DNA of 64,000 nucleotides from Agrobacterium tumefaciens (GCF_009649785.1 NZ_WJOK01000016.1:1-64000); one strand, 5' to 3'; counted from the first letter of the stretch, positions 35,913-45,336 are shown. Program-made: numbers and translations. Notes: a model not told the origin generated them from the letters alone.

Positions 35913-36302
35913 ATGGATCGAGAGATCATTATACCCGACGAGATGCAGGAGATCGTCAGCCGAGCCGGCTATGCTCCCGCGGTTAAAGTCGGAGACACAA
36001 TCTACGTCGTCGGCCAAGTTGGGCGGACCAAGGATCTCAATATTATTCGCGATCCTTCAGAGCAATTCAGAGCTATGTGGGACAATTTACGAATTGTCCT
36101 CGAAGCCGCTCAATGCACGTTCGATGACATCGTGGAAATGACAAGCTATCACGTCGAAATGTCCAAGCACATGGACGTGTTCCGGACTGTCAAAAACGAG
36201 GTGTTTCCGAAGGGAACCTATGCGTGGACCCGGATAGGTGTCTCTGAGCTCGCGCACCAGGGGCTCCTCGCTGAGGTGAAATGTGTTGCCGTAAAGCGAT
36301 GA
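35913..36302 (+). CDS. RidA/YjgF-family protein
   Basis: A 129-residue protein with the RidA fold signature: YAPAVKVGDTIYVVGQVGR, then WDNLRIVLEAAQCTFDDIVEMT and the C-terminal TRIGVSELAHQGLLAEVKCVA. Canonical RidA has an Arg in the C-terminal RxxxxxxLP motif that binds enamine substrates; here TRIGVSELA keeps an Arg in the matching segment, but the Pro is Ala. Probably an enamine or imine deaminase or ligand-binding relative. Confidence 0.8.
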   Translation: MDREIIIPDEMQEIVSRAGYAPAVKVGDTIYVVGQVGRTKDLNIIRDPSEQFRAMWDNLRIVLEAAQCTFDDIVEMTSYHVEMSKHMDVFRTVKNEVFPKGTYAWTRIGVSELAHQGLLAEVKCVAVKR

Positions 36303-36348
36303 TGGAACCTATTTGTCGCGAACGAACCCCTCCACGCTGAGCATATAA

Positions 36349-36552
36349 GCACAAGCAAAGACTGGTCGATACTCGAATGCGAGCGATTATGTCCGGGACC
36401 TGATCCGCAGAGACCAAGCGCGTACGGACAAGATTGCCGAGATGCAGCGATTTGTCGACGACGGGATCAGAAGCGGAGTTGGTAGCCGTTCAACGGAAGA
36501 GTTGTTTGCTTTAGCCACTTCTCGAGCTGACATCAGCCGCGGACGCGCTTAA
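36349..36552 (+). pseudogene. parD antitoxin, 5'-truncated copy
   Basis: From GCA at 36349 the frame reads AQAKTGRYSNASDYV and continues exactly as ParD at 52783-53037 to the shared TAA. Just upstream stands a TAA (36346-36348) where the intact gene has a Glu codon, and the first 17 codons, including the DNA-binding ribbon, are absent. Two synonymous differences (CAA/CAG, GCA/GCC) lie at the left end; beyond them the copies are identical. The last base is shared with the parE start. Confidence 0.8.
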
Positions 36553-36845
36553 TGCCATTTAGCCTATCTGTCCAAGCGGAAGAGGATATTATTTCCATTG
36601 CAGAAGAAGGCATCCGCATCTTCGGAGCACTGGTCGCCAGACAATATCACGATGAGCTTTTTGCCTTGCTCGAACTCATCGCCACCAACCCAAGAATGGC
36701 ACGCGAAAGCCATGAGATTTCTCCTCCTGTCAGGATCCATCCTTTCAAGGCTCACCTTGTCGTGTACCGCGTCATTGAAGACGGGAGCGTATTCGTCATC
36801 CGCATACGTCACGGCCATGAAGATTGGGCGGGAGATTCTTTCTAA
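36552..36845 (+). CDS. ParE/RelE-family toxin, orphan copy
   Basis: A 97-residue toxin: MPFSLSVQAEEDIISIAEEG, then a LFALLELIATNPRMARE helix pair and the C-terminal HPFKAHLVVYRV and VFVIRIRHGHEDW strands typical of ParE. The protein is identical to the one at 53037. Its own antitoxin is truncated, so survival depends on the ParD made from 52783 or on lack of expression. Confidence 0.85.
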   Translation: MPFSLSVQAEEDIISIAEEGIRIFGALVARQYHDELFALLELIATNPRMARESHEISPPVRIHPFKAHLVVYRVIEDGSVFVIRIRHGHEDWAGDSF

Positions 36846-37050
36846 CCAACCACTTCGCCGAATTTATAACATATTGGTCGTAAGTGCGAATCTCATCAAG
36901 GCGACAGCATTACAAGCTGCGAAGGCTTAGGCAGCTATGCGCGCCCCATTTCGGTCGTTCCTGCCAATAGCCCTGGCTCCAACCAGCGCACGTTGCTCGG
37001 CTAGATCGAGAGGTATCCTGAGCGTAGCCCGAGATTAAGGCCCCCCCATT

Positions 37051-37881
37051 TCAGAGCGTTGCAGCCTCCCAGTCTGGAGCAAAAGGTGGATCAACGTAGC
37101 GTACGTCCTTCGGCAGAGCCGCGATAGCCGCGCGGTCCTCCTCGTCGAGGTGAATGTTGAGCGCATCGAGATTGGCTCGCTGGCTGGAGGAGCGAGCGGC
37201 TTTGGGGATAGCGATGACGTTTTCCTGATCCAGAAGCCAGGCTATGGCGATCTGGGCTGCGGTGGCGCTGTGCTTCTCACCGATCCTAGCGAGAACGGGA
37301 TCCTTTGCCGCCCGGCCTTGCGCAAGCGGCGCATAGGCGGTCATCGGAATACCCCTGCGGCGAAGGTAATCCAGCATCGGCGTCTGCGACAGGAACGGAT
37401 GATATTCCACTTGATGAACGGCGATGGGGGCGCCGATTTCCTCGATCGCATAACGGATCATGGGCAGGTTGAAGTTGCAGACGCCGATGGCGCGCGCCAG
37501 TCCTTCCTCCTTCAGTTTGGTGATCGCGTTGAGCGTTGCGCTCATGTTCATCTTCGCTGATGGCCAATGCACGAGGAAGAGATCGATATGGTCGAGGCGA
37601 AGCTTGCCGAGGCTCGTGTCGAAGGACCGTCGCAGGGCATCGGGGGAGAGCTTGTCGTGCCAGACCTTGGTGGTGACGAAGAGGTCAGCGCGGTTTATGC
37701 CGGAGGCCGTGAGCGCCGCGCCGACGGAGGCTTCATTGTCGTACATGGCGGCGGTATCGATGTGGCGAAAGCCGAGTTCAAGCGCACTTTCGATCACCGG
37801 TCGGGCGGCATCGCCCGGCATCCTGAAAGTCCCCAGTCCTAACCGGGGGATAGCGACACCGTGAGTCTCAATCGTTTCCAT
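37051..37881 (-). CDS. Aldo/keto reductase
   Basis: A 276-residue AKR starting at ATG 37881 with AAAGG upstream. Motifs: LGLGTFRM, GFRHIDTAAMYDNEASVG (Asp and Tyr of the tetrad), TTKVWHD (Lys), LVHWPS (His), GVCNFN, and C-terminal IPKAARSSSQRANLDAL for NADPH binding. A longer frame to 38265 overlaps the next gene and is not used. It probably forms one transcription unit with the two genes upstream (37956-40151). Confidence 0.88.
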   Translation of the reverse strand: METIETHGVAIPRLGLGTFRMPGDAARPVIESALELGFRHIDTAAMYDNEASVGAALTASGINRADLFVTTKVWHDKLSPDALRRSFDTSLGKLRLDHIDLFLVHWPSAKMNMSATLNAITKLKEEGLARAIGVCNFNLPMIRYAIEEIGAPIAVHQVEYHPFLSQTPMLDYLRRRGIPMTAYAPLAQGRAAKDPVLARIGEKHSATAAQIAIAWLLDQENVIAIPKAARSSSQRANLDALNIHLDEEDRAAIAALPKDVRYVDPPFAPDWEAATL

Positions 37882-37955
37882 GAACAAACCTTTCGAGTTG
37901 CGAGGGACGCGACGGCAGAGGCAGAAGCCGTCCACCGCCCGTTCTCCCGGCGCGT

Positions 37956-38834
37956 TCACGCGGTCTCGCTCGCCGCTGCTTGCCGGACCAGCGCTTCGAT
38001 CACCTGCGCAAGCGACGTCTTGCCCCTGACACGGTTTCCGCCGGCGGCTTTGAAGTCGATCCAGCCTTCGTTGAAACCGTCGAGCATACGCATGCGCGGC
38101 TGCGGGTGACGCGTACCCTGGGCACGGAATAGGCCGTCCCAGCGTTCCCGCGGGACGATCTCCACCCGTACCGGATGCCCGAGCACTATCGCGAAGGCAT
38201 TGGCGAGATCGTTGGGGGAGACCCTTGCCGGGCCTTCCAGTTCCACCACCCGCTTGCCGATCCATTGCTCGCGGATAAGATCTGCAGCAAGCCGGCCGAT
38301 ATCCTGCGTCGACACCATGGCGAAGGTCTTGTCGGCAGGCTGGAGGAAGCTGTGGAGCACGCCTTCGTCGCGCGCCGCGACCACGTCCCAGACCGCATTT
38401 TCCATGAACCAGCCAGGCCGCAGGAAGGTGACGTGAAGATCGAGGTCGCCGAGGGCTTTTTCCAGCATCGTCCGCTGGCTCAACAGATTGTCGACTTCCG
38501 CGTCGGCGCCGATGGTCGAGAGGCAGACGACCCTTTCCGGGCGGGCAGCAAGGAGAGCGGTCGTCAGCGCCTCATTCTGCTTTGCCGCATCCGGATAGCC
38601 GGGCGCCGGATCGAAGTCCGGCGGTAGGATGAAGACGCCCTTGGCGCCCTTGAACGCATTGGCGAGCTTTGTTGCGTCGCCCATGTCGGCAAAGGCGATT
38701 TCGCAACCGCGCTTGCACCAGATTTCCGCCTTGGCGGGATCGCGCAGCACCGCGCGGACCGGTTCTCCGGCTTCGATCAGGGCGCTCGCCAGCGCGCCGC
38801 CGACCTTGCCGGTAATTCCTGTAATCGCATACAT
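37956..38834 (-). CDS. NmrA-like NAD(P)-binding protein
   Basis: A 292-residue atypical SDR. The N-terminal TGITGKVGGA is the NmrA/QOR2-type dinucleotide-binding motif (GxxGxxG), followed by VRAVLRDPAKAE, ADMGD and FLRPGWFMENAVW. No Tyr-x3-Lys pair is evident, as in this family. It may be a redox sensor or quinone reductase. Confidence 0.8.
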   Translation of the reverse strand: MYAITGITGKVGGALASALIEAGEPVRAVLRDPAKAEIWCKRGCEIAFADMGDATKLANAFKGAKGVFILPPDFDPAPGYPDAAKQNEALTTALLAARPERVVCLSTIGADAEVDNLLSQRTMLEKALGDLDLHVTFLRPGWFMENAVWDVVAARDEGVLHSFLQPADKTFAMVSTQDIGRLAADLIREQWIGKRVVELEGPARVSPNDLANAFAIVLGHPVRVEIVPRERWDGLFRAQGTRHPQPRMRMLDGFNEGWIDFKAAGGNRVRGKTSLAQVIEALVRQAAASETA

Positions 38835-38867
38835 GATATGTCTCCTGGTTTTGAGGTTGGGAATGGA

Positions 38868-40151
38868 TCAGGCGAGGCCGTCGTAGAGACCGCGCTCGAA
38901 TGTGCCGTAGAGCTGCACGACCTTTTCGTCGTAGAATGGGAGAAGCTGGGTGAAGATGGCGCCGGTCACCTGCCGGGCCGGGTCGAGCCAGAAATAGCAG
39001 TTGAGCAGGCCAGCCCAGGAAATGCTGCCGACCGACCGACCGTTCGGACCGGGCAGCGTATTGATGTCGAACGAGTATCCCCATTTGTGGGGTTCACCGG
39101 GAAACTGGTCGAAGCTCTGCGAATAGGCGGGTTGGGCCGTCGTCATGGCGCGCACGTCGAGGTCGCCGATTTGGTTTCGCATCATCGACGCGACCGTTTC
39201 CGGCTTCAGCACGCGCACGCCCTTATGGGAGCCGCCGTTCAACAGCATCCGCAGGAAGGCCATGTAGTCGCGTGGCGTGCTGAAGGCGCCGCCGCCGCCC
39301 ATGAAGAATTCCGGCCGTTGTGGCATCTCGAAGGGCGCGGGCGTCAGTCCGCCGTCCGCGTTCCTGTTGTGGAAGGTGGCGACCCTGGCCTTCTGCTTGC
39401 TGCCGATCAGGAAGCCTGAATCGGTCATGCCGAGCGGATCGAAGATGTTTTCGCGGAAATAGACCTCCAGCGACTGGTCGCTGACCGCCTCCACCAGCTT
39501 TCCGATCCAATCCATGCTGATGCCGTATTGCCAGCGATCGCCAGGATCGAACTCAAGCGGTGCCAGGAAAGCACCGTTTTTGCAGGTCGCTATGTCCGGC
39601 ATTCCTGTAACCTGCTGATAGCGGGTCAGCGCATCGCTCCAGATCGAATAGGTATAGCCGGAGGTGTGGGTGAGCAGGTGCCGCACCTTGATGGCCCGCT
39701 TGGCCGGGCGTAGGCGCGGCTGGCCATCGCCGTCGAAACCCTCCAACACCATGGGATTGGCGAGTTCCGGCAAATGTTTCGCCGCATCGTCCTCGGGATC
39801 AATCTTACCCTGCTCGATGATTTGCATGCAGGCCGTGGCGGTGAAGGCCTTCGTCATCGACAACAGCCAGAACACCGTATCGGCGCGCATTGTCGCTCCG
39901 GTCACTGTATTGGCCTTTCCGAAGGTCCCTTCGTAGATCATGCCGTCCGGTCCCGCGGCTGAGGCAACGATCCCTGCCACTGTTCCGTCCCGAACGGCCT
40001 GCTCCATCGCCATGTCGATCGTTTTGAAATTTCCGGACCGCGCTTGCGGTTTGGCTGCCAGCGCATGAGCCGGCGTATTTGCAGCGGCGGTGCCGGCTGC
40101 CAGAAAGAGGCCGCCGCGCGCCAACAGGTTTCTGCGTGAGATCGCATTCAT
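38868..40151 (-). CDS. Exported serine hydrolase, beta-lactamase class C family
   Basis: A 427-residue protein starting at ATG 40151. A Tat-type signal (SRRNLLARGGLFLAAG, cleavage after AHA near residue 30) precedes the catalytic domain. The SxxK motif is S98-M-T-K101; downstream are RWQYGISMDWIGKLVEAV and GGGGAFSTPRDYMAFLRMLL, typical of the EstB/class C esterase group. An esterase is more likely than a true beta-lactamase. It is divergent from the LysR gene at 40342. Confidence 0.82.
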   Translation of the reverse strand: MNAISRRNLLARGGLFLAAGTAAANTPAHALAAKPQARSGNFKTIDMAMEQAVRDGTVAGIVASAAGPDGMIYEGTFGKANTVTGATMRADTVFWLLSMTKAFTATACMQIIEQGKIDPEDDAAKHLPELANPMVLEGFDGDGQPRLRPAKRAIKVRHLLTHTSGYTYSIWSDALTRYQQVTGMPDIATCKNGAFLAPLEFDPGDRWQYGISMDWIGKLVEAVSDQSLEVYFRENIFDPLGMTDSGFLIGSKQKARVATFHNRNADGGLTPAPFEMPQRPEFFMGGGGAFSTPRDYMAFLRMLLNGGSHKGVRVLKPETVASMMRNQIGDLDVRAMTTAQPAYSQSFDQFPGEPHKWGYSFDINTLPGPNGRSVGSISWAGLLNCYFWLDPARQVTGAIFTQLLPFYDEKVVQLYGTFERGLYDGLA

Positions 40152-40341
40152 GCATGAAGTCCTTCTCTGCAAGGCCGGAGATTTCCACGGTTCCGGCATG
40201 CCGCTGGCGCCGCCCGGGCGCTAGGTAACTATTTACGGGATGAAGAAAGATGATTCACGCGCATTAAAATCAAGGATAAGATGACTTCTAATCATCATGA
40301 GAAGACGGTCGGCGAAGACCGACCTTGCGGCGGAGAGGTGC

Positions 40342-41241
40342 ATGAGTTTCGACACGCGGCTGCTGACCGGGGTCGGTGTTTTCGGGGCGGTGATGGAGGC
40401 GGGCAATTTCGTGCGGGCCGCGGATGTTCTCGGCCTCACGCCATCGGGGGTCAGTCGTGCGGTAGCGCGACTCGAGCAACGCGTCGGCGTCAGGTTGTTC
40501 GACCGCAGCCCGCGTAAGGTTACGCTGACGGAAGAGGGCGCCCGCTTCCATGCCAGGATAATGCCGTTGCTGGCCGGGCTGGAGGAGGCGGCCTCCGAAG
40601 CAGCCGGTTCGGCGGCGTTCGTCGGCGGGCGGATCAGGGTTTCGATCGATCCCTGGTTCGCGCGCATGGTGCTGGCGCCGAGGATCGGTGAGTTTCTAGC
40701 GCTCTATCCCGCCCTGACTCTCGATCTGACGACCAGCAACTACCGCGAAGAGATGATGAGCGGCGCTGATGTCGCCGTGCGTTTTGGCCCGCCGGACGAA
40801 TCCTCGCTGATCGCGCGCAAACTGCTGGACGTACCGGTGCTGACCTGTGCCGCCCCAGGCTATCTCGAACGTCACGGAGTTCCAGTCACGCCCCACGACC
40901 TGATGCGCCACGATTGTATTCTCTTTCGCGACCCGCAGACCGGGCGACCGTTCACCTGGGAATTCCAGGGGGATAACGGCGCCATCGAGATCAAGGTGGC
41001 CGGGCGATTGGTCATGGACGATCCCTCCGCTGCGGTCGCGGCCTGTCTCGCAGGGCAAGGCATATTCCAGAGTTTTGCCATCGGCCTCGACGAGTGGCTT
41101 GAGAGCGGGGCGCTCACGACGATCCTGACGGAATGGTCGGGCGAGCGGTTTCCACTTTACGCCTATCATCCGTCACGCCACATGCCGCCGGCCAAGGTGC
41201 GGGCTTTTCTGGATTTTGTTCAACGAATCGCGGTGACATAG
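40342..41241 (+). CDS. LysR-family regulator
   Basis: A 299-residue LysR protein starting at ATG 40342 with GGAGAGG upstream. HTH: NFVRAADVLGLTPSGVSRAV, ARLEQRVGVRLFDRSPRKV. Effector domain from about residue 90. It probably controls the divergent serine hydrolase, NmrA-like and aldo/keto reductase genes. Confidence 0.87.
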   Translation: MSFDTRLLTGVGVFGAVMEAGNFVRAADVLGLTPSGVSRAVARLEQRVGVRLFDRSPRKVTLTEEGARFHARIMPLLAGLEEAASEAAGSAAFVGGRIRVSIDPWFARMVLAPRIGEFLALYPALTLDLTTSNYREEMMSGADVAVRFGPPDESSLIARKLLDVPVLTCAAPGYLERHGVPVTPHDLMRHDCILFRDPQTGRPFTWEFQGDNGAIEIKVAGRLVMDDPSAAVAACLAGQGIFQSFAIGLDEWLESGALTTILTEWSGERFPLYAYHPSRHMPPAKVRAFLDFVQRIAVT

Positions 41242-41392
41242 CGCGCGGTGCATTCTTGCCACGCGTCGCATGATTGGTGTTGCGTACCGGCCGTAAGAGC
41301 CGAAGGGGAGTAGATCAGTCCCCGATGACGGGTCAAATCCGCGCACCAGTTGGCATCGTGCCGCAATGCTGCTCCCAACGAACAGTGCTTAC

Positions 41393-41410
41393 GGTTCGAT
41401 TCCGTTCAAG
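41393..41410. repeat. 18-base tRNA-T-arm-like repeat, copy 2 of 3
   Basis: ggttcgattccgttcaag, one base different from the copies at 5094 and 47204. ACGG-TTCGATT-CCGT forms a 4-base-pair T-arm-like hairpin, but no acceptor or anticodon arm is present. The rest of the 460-base gap 41242-41703 holds no gene I can support. Confidence 0.4.
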
Positions 41411-41703
41411 GCATCGGAACCGGAAATGGCCACTACGCGGAAATAATTTCCGTTTCCGGCGGGTGCACGGGTTCACATCCTGTCGCACGACAGTTTACCG
41501 GACGACCATCTTTTTTACTCAACAGCGACGTCGGTCGACACCGAGACGGTGCGCTATTCGGAGAGAGTGGCAGGGCTTCTGTCGGTCGCAGTCCTCGTGT
41601 CCACGATACTGCTCTCGACCGACGTGCTTGTGAGGGCCGCCGTGCGCTCAAGCAAGCGGTGACATGCGGAAGCACCAAGTGAAAAGATCGCCATAGATCG
41701 ACG

Positions 41704-42135
41704 TCAGCCAGGCATCACTATCTTGATGGGACGCGTCCCGATGGGTTCGCCCGTGGTTCTATCGATCATCACCGGCTCGATTTCCGTGCCCAAGCCTTCA
41801 TCGAAGAAGCGGGTGAACTCGCCACCGCCGCGATGCTTTCCGCCCCACGCCGCGAGCGCGAAAAGGACCGGGAGAAAGTCCCGCCCTGCATCGGTGAGGA
41901 CATACTCGTCGCGAGGTGGGCGTTCCGAGTAGCGGCGCTTTTCGAGAAGTCCTTCTTCCGTCATGGCAGCCAAACGTGTCGCCAGCGGTGTCGGCGCAAT
42001 TCCGAGGTTTTTGCGAAACTCGTCGAACCGCGTGGACCCGGCGTGGGCGTCGCGCATGATCAGCATGCTCCATGCATCGCCTACGAGAGCAAGGCTCCGG
42101 GCAATGAGGCATGGCTGGTCCGAAAGATTTTTCAT
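41704..42135 (-). CDS. HxlR-family transcriptional regulator
   Basis: A 143-residue winged-helix protein: CLIARSLALVGDAWSMLIMR, then PTPLATRLAAMTEEGLLEKR and the wing DEYVLTDAGRDFLPVL. A single Cys (C9) near the N-terminus matches redox-sensing HxlR members. It is divergent from the YciI-SDR-SDR genes. Confidence 0.87.
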   Translation of the reverse strand: MKNLSDQPCLIARSLALVGDAWSMLIMRDAHAGSTRFDEFRKNLGIAPTPLATRLAAMTEEGLLEKRRYSERPPRDEYVLTDAGRDFLPVLFALAAWGGKHRGGGEFTRFFDEGLGTEIEPVMIDRTTGEPIGTRPIKIVMPG

Positions 42136-42151
42136 GTGGATCTCATTTTGG

Positions 42152-42180
42152 TAGTGACTTACTCTTAAAATGATAGTAAC
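42152..42180. promoter_or_regulatory. Possible HxlR binding sites, two direct repeats
   Basis: TAGTGAC (42152-42158) and TAGTAAC (42174-42180) are spaced 22 bases apart, two helical turns, in the divergent intergenic region just before the HxlR start. This is weak evidence, based on position and spacing. Confidence 0.3.
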
Positions 42181-42262
42181 CCTTTATCCTTCGACATTCC
42201 AGCGTAAATTTCTGTTGGCCGTCGAAAACAGCCGGTGCCCAATCCCCATCAGGAAGACGACG

Positions 42263-42559
42263 ATGAAGTTCTATCTCTGCAAATACATACCCCCGCGCCC
42301 GGATTTCCTCGCCACGATGACGACCGGCGAAAAGACCTGGATGGGCCAGCACGGCACTTATCTCGACAGGCTTCTCGGGGAAGGTAAAATCGTGGCGCAC
42401 GGGCCTGTCATGGACCCCGCTGGCGGTTACGGCGTCTCGCTTTATCAGATTGAAGACGACGAAAATATCGAGGCGCTGACCTCGCTTGACCCGATCGTGC
42501 AAAACGGCGCTGGCCACTACGAGCATTATCCCATGCTTCACATCAAGCATCGCGGCTGA
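42263..42559 (+). CDS. YciI-family protein
   Basis: A 98-residue protein starting at ATG 42263 behind AGGAAG. It has the YciI-like dimeric alpha-beta-barrel pattern: KFYLCKYIPPRP, the conserved His in WMGQHGTYLDRLLGEGKIVA and HGPVMDPAGGYGVSLYQI. It may bind or transform a small electrophile. First gene after the divergent HxlR gene, followed by two SDRs. Confidence 0.8.
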   Translation: MKFYLCKYIPPRPDFLATMTTGEKTWMGQHGTYLDRLLGEGKIVAHGPVMDPAGGYGVSLYQIEDDENIEALTSLDPIVQNGAGHYEHYPMLHIKHRG

Positions 42560-42628
42560 GTCCGCAAACCCAATGTCTCCTCATGCCACCAATTATCGGC
42601 CGTCACGCGACCGACGGAAGGAACCTCT

Positions 42629-43408
42629 ATGACCATCGCACTCATTACCGGAGCGTCCAGCGGTATCGGCGCCGTCTACGCACGACGGCTAGCCGCTCGG
42701 GGACACGACCTCGTTCTCGTCGCCCGGGCGACCGATCGCCTCGAAACGCTGGCCGCCGAACTTCGCCAGGCATATGGCATCGCCGTCGAGAACATCACGG
42801 CCGACCTTACAGACCCGACGCAACTCGGCACGGTCGCCGAACGCCTGAAGGCAGAGCCGTCTATCGACATTCTCGTCAACAACGCCGGGGCAGGATTGCT
42901 CGGCGGATTCACGTCGGCCGATCCTGCGGCGATGGAAACACTGCTTCGTCTCAACGTCGTCGCTCCGACGCTACTGGCTTCCGCGGTAATCGCGGGGATG
43001 GTGGAGCGGGGCAGCGGGTCGATCGTCAACATCGCCTCGGTGCTGGCGCTTTTACCCGAATATTCCCACGGCATCTATGCCGCCACCAAGTCCTATGTGC
43101 TGACCATGTCGCAGAGCCTAGCCGCAGAAGTCTCTTCCAAGGGCGTATACGTCCAGGCTGTCCTGCCCGCCGCGACACGTACGGAAATCTTCGAGCGGGC
43201 AGGAGGTGACATCAACCGTGTCCAGAACCTGATGGAAGTGGAAGACCTCGTCGACGCGGCGCTTATCGGGTTTGACCGGAAGGAGCTGGTGACGATCCCG
43301 CCCGTGCCCGACGTCGCCGCATGGGATGCCTTCGAGCAGGCGCGTGGCGTCTTGGCCGCAGGCTTTAGCAACTCCGAACCCGCCGCGCGATACCGCTCCA
43401 ACTCATGA
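42629..43408 (+). CDS. SDR-family oxidoreductase
   Basis: A 259-residue SDR with TGASSGIGAV, NNAGAGLLG, VNIASVLAL (Ser) and YAATKSYV (Tyr/Lys). It follows YciI by about 70 bases and precedes another SDR by 79 bases, and is probably one unit controlled by the HxlR regulator. Confidence 0.87.
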   Translation: MTIALITGASSGIGAVYARRLAARGHDLVLVARATDRLETLAAELRQAYGIAVENITADLTDPTQLGTVAERLKAEPSIDILVNNAGAGLLGGFTSADPAAMETLLRLNVVAPTLLASAVIAGMVERGSGSIVNIASVLALLPEYSHGIYAATKSYVLTMSQSLAAEVSSKGVYVQAVLPAATRTEIFERAGGDINRVQNLMEVEDLVDAALIGFDRKELVTIPPVPDVAAWDAFEQARGVLAAGFSNSEPAARYRSNS

Positions 43409-43487
43409 CACTTCAACCTCGCGGGGACCACTTGCAACTCCCGCGCCATCAACACCGCCCTGTATCGGGCGAACGAAAGGAATTGAA

Positions 43488-44303
43488 ATGAACACGAACA
43501 ATCGTAGCGTCGCCGTCGTCACTGGCGCGGCATCCGGGATCGGTCTTGCCACGGCAAAGGCTCTGGTGTCGGCCGGCTACCAGGTCTTTGGAACCAGTCG
43601 GAAGGCGAGGACGGGGACGGTCGCGGGGATCACGATGCTTGAATGCGACGTGACCGACAGCGCTTCGGTGGCTGCAATGGTCGCCGAAGTCGTCAGCCGC
43701 ACGGGTCGTATCGACATCTTCGTTAACAACGCGGGCGGGGCCCTCATCGGTGGCGCCGAGGAATCATCCGTTGAACAGGCGCAGGCTATCTTCGATCTCA
43801 ACGTCTTCGGGATCGTCCGGACGACTAACGAGGTCCTACCGATCATGCGCAGGCAGCGTAGCGGGCGCATCATAAACATCAGTTCGGTGGTTGGCTTCAT
43901 TCCCAGTCCGTTCAGCGCGCTTTACGCCGCCACGAAACATGCCGTCGAGGGTTACTCGGAGTCTCTCGATCACGAAGTCAGATCGCTCGGTATCAGGGTC
44001 CTCCTGGTCGAGCCTGCCTTTACGAACACGGCGCTTGATCACAACGCGAAACAGCCCGACCGCATGACGAGCGTCTACGATGCGGGCCGCAAGATGACGG
44101 AAGCCGTGTGGAACAGTGCCATCAAGGCAGGCGATGCGCCGGAGCTTGTCGCGGAAGCCGTCGTGAAGGCGGCGACAGTAAAGTCGCCGAAGTTGCGCTA
44201 CCCCGCCACCAAGGCGGCGCGGCAACTGCATTTCCTGCGACGCTTCGTACCCGCAAGCGCGTTCGACAAGAGCCTGCGCAAGCAGATGAAGCTGCCTGCC
44301 TGA
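43488..44303 (+). CDS. SDR-family oxidoreductase
   Basis: A 271-residue SDR starting at ATG 43488 with AAAGGA upstream. TGAASGIGLA, NNAGGALIG, INISSVVG (Ser) and YAATKHAV (Tyr/Lys). The basic C-terminus (RRFVPASAFDKSLRKQMK) is typical of the subgroup acting on sterol-like or long-chain substrates. After it, 44304-44690 contains no gene I can support. Confidence 0.87.
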   Translation: MNTNNRSVAVVTGAASGIGLATAKALVSAGYQVFGTSRKARTGTVAGITMLECDVTDSASVAAMVAEVVSRTGRIDIFVNNAGGALIGGAEESSVEQAQAIFDLNVFGIVRTTNEVLPIMRRQRSGRIINISSVVGFIPSPFSALYAATKHAVEGYSESLDHEVRSLGIRVLLVEPAFTNTALDHNAKQPDRMTSVYDAGRKMTEAVWNSAIKAGDAPELVAEAVVKAATVKSPKLRYPATKAARQLHFLRRFVPASAFDKSLRKQMKLPA

Positions 44304-44690
44304 CGACGGTGGCACTCGGGAAGACGCCTCCTGACGATGGAAACGTCTTCAACTCAGCGACGATAGTGGATATCCGAGGGCGTTGTGGGCAGCGAGATCT
44401 GTCGGTTGATCCATGGCTATCGGCGGAACTGGGCCGGGTTGCTATGAGCGAAGCCGCATAAGCAGAAGTTGATGGAGCGTTTTCGCCGGGGTAGTCGGTC
44501 CCGCCTTCCGCGATGCGGCGCTTCTCTAATCGGCGGGTTGAGGTCAAGCGCTTTCGCGTTTACTTAAAGCGAAACGAGTTCGAGCAAAGTCCAATTTCGC
44601 CCATAGCGGACAATGAGTGCACCTAACATTTTCACTCCGAAGGTCGCGAATTCAAGTGGCGGCCCCTTCGTTGAGCCGCCCCTTGTTGGG

Positions 44691-45336
44691 CTAACGCCTC
44701 CACGACCCCTCTGGGAGTTCCTTATCCCGTTCCTCCGCAGCGAGTGCCGCAATGACACCGTCCTTATCGAGCGGGATGCAGTAAGCGGGCTTGGCCCGCT
44801 CAAAACGCCAGCTATCAGCGAGGGGGCCGACGTCTACAGTATCGAACCCGAACTCCGCTTGTAGGGTGGTCACAATCACCTTGTTGGCGGCATCGTCACC
44901 CCCAATCGGCAAGGCACACTTAGCTCTGTTTGGAAGTGCAACAGGATCGAGGAGGTCGTTCTCCAGAATGGCCTTGAACGCCTTGATGATCGTCGACCCT
45001 TGGAATTGGTTTGCGATCGGTTGCGACGTTTTCGTCTCGCGCCGGTCGAGCGCATCGATACATCCATCCCTATCCCGGTAGTAGTTGTTCGCATCGATGA
45101 CAATCTTGCCATCAAGGAACTGCGGTGCAAGCTGCGAACGGCACTGTGAGAACCATCACATCGCTGGACGAGGGCACGTCGGATACAACAGCGGCCTGAC
45201 AACCAATTTCGGCCGCTGCCTCGCGCAGGGGTTCTGGTCCGCGCGAATTGCTGAGCGTCGCGGTATGTCCGTTCGCGACTGCAAGCCGGGCCAGTGCCTT
45301 ACTGATGTGCTCGGCCCCGATGAAGCCAATCCTCAT
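44691..45336 (-). pseudogene. F420-reductase-like NAD(P)-binding gene, one frameshift
   Basis: The 5' part (45336 down to about 45125) reads MRIGFIGAEHISKALARLAV and ends VLTVPFAACTAVP-stop. A one-base shift near 45125-45135 restores PQFLDGKIVIDANNYYRDRD and a full open frame to 44691, ending ERDKELPEGSWRR. The two halves together match NADPH-dependent F420 reductase-type oxidoreductases (VPF ... DGKIVIDANNYY). The cofactor loop is also altered (GAEHIS for the usual GAGNIG). Probably inactive unless the shift is a sequencing error. Confidence 0.75.

Larger units (their letters stand above)
36349..36900. repeat. Direct duplication of the parDE segment, copy 1
   Basis: About 550 bases are repeated at 52834-53385 (offset 16485) with one substitution in parE (G36632/A53117) and two at the left end. 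Homology stops abruptly after TCATCAAG (36900 / 53385). On the left it fades inside parD. No terminal inverted repeats or target duplications are visible. Confidence 0.85.

Noticed and set aside
37882..38265. N-terminal extension of the aldo/keto reductase to 404 residues
   Set aside because: It overlaps the NmrA-like gene, reads as low-complexity Arg-rich sequence, and a proper ATG with ribosome-binding site exists at 37881.
38868..40151. True class C beta-lactamase (resistance gene)
   Set aside because: The SxxK motif is present, but the overall motifs fit the EstB-like esterase group and it sits in a reductase operon; no basis for a resistance call.
41380..41420. tRNA gene
   Set aside because: Only a T-arm-like hairpin is present; no acceptor, D or anticodon arms and no CCA context.
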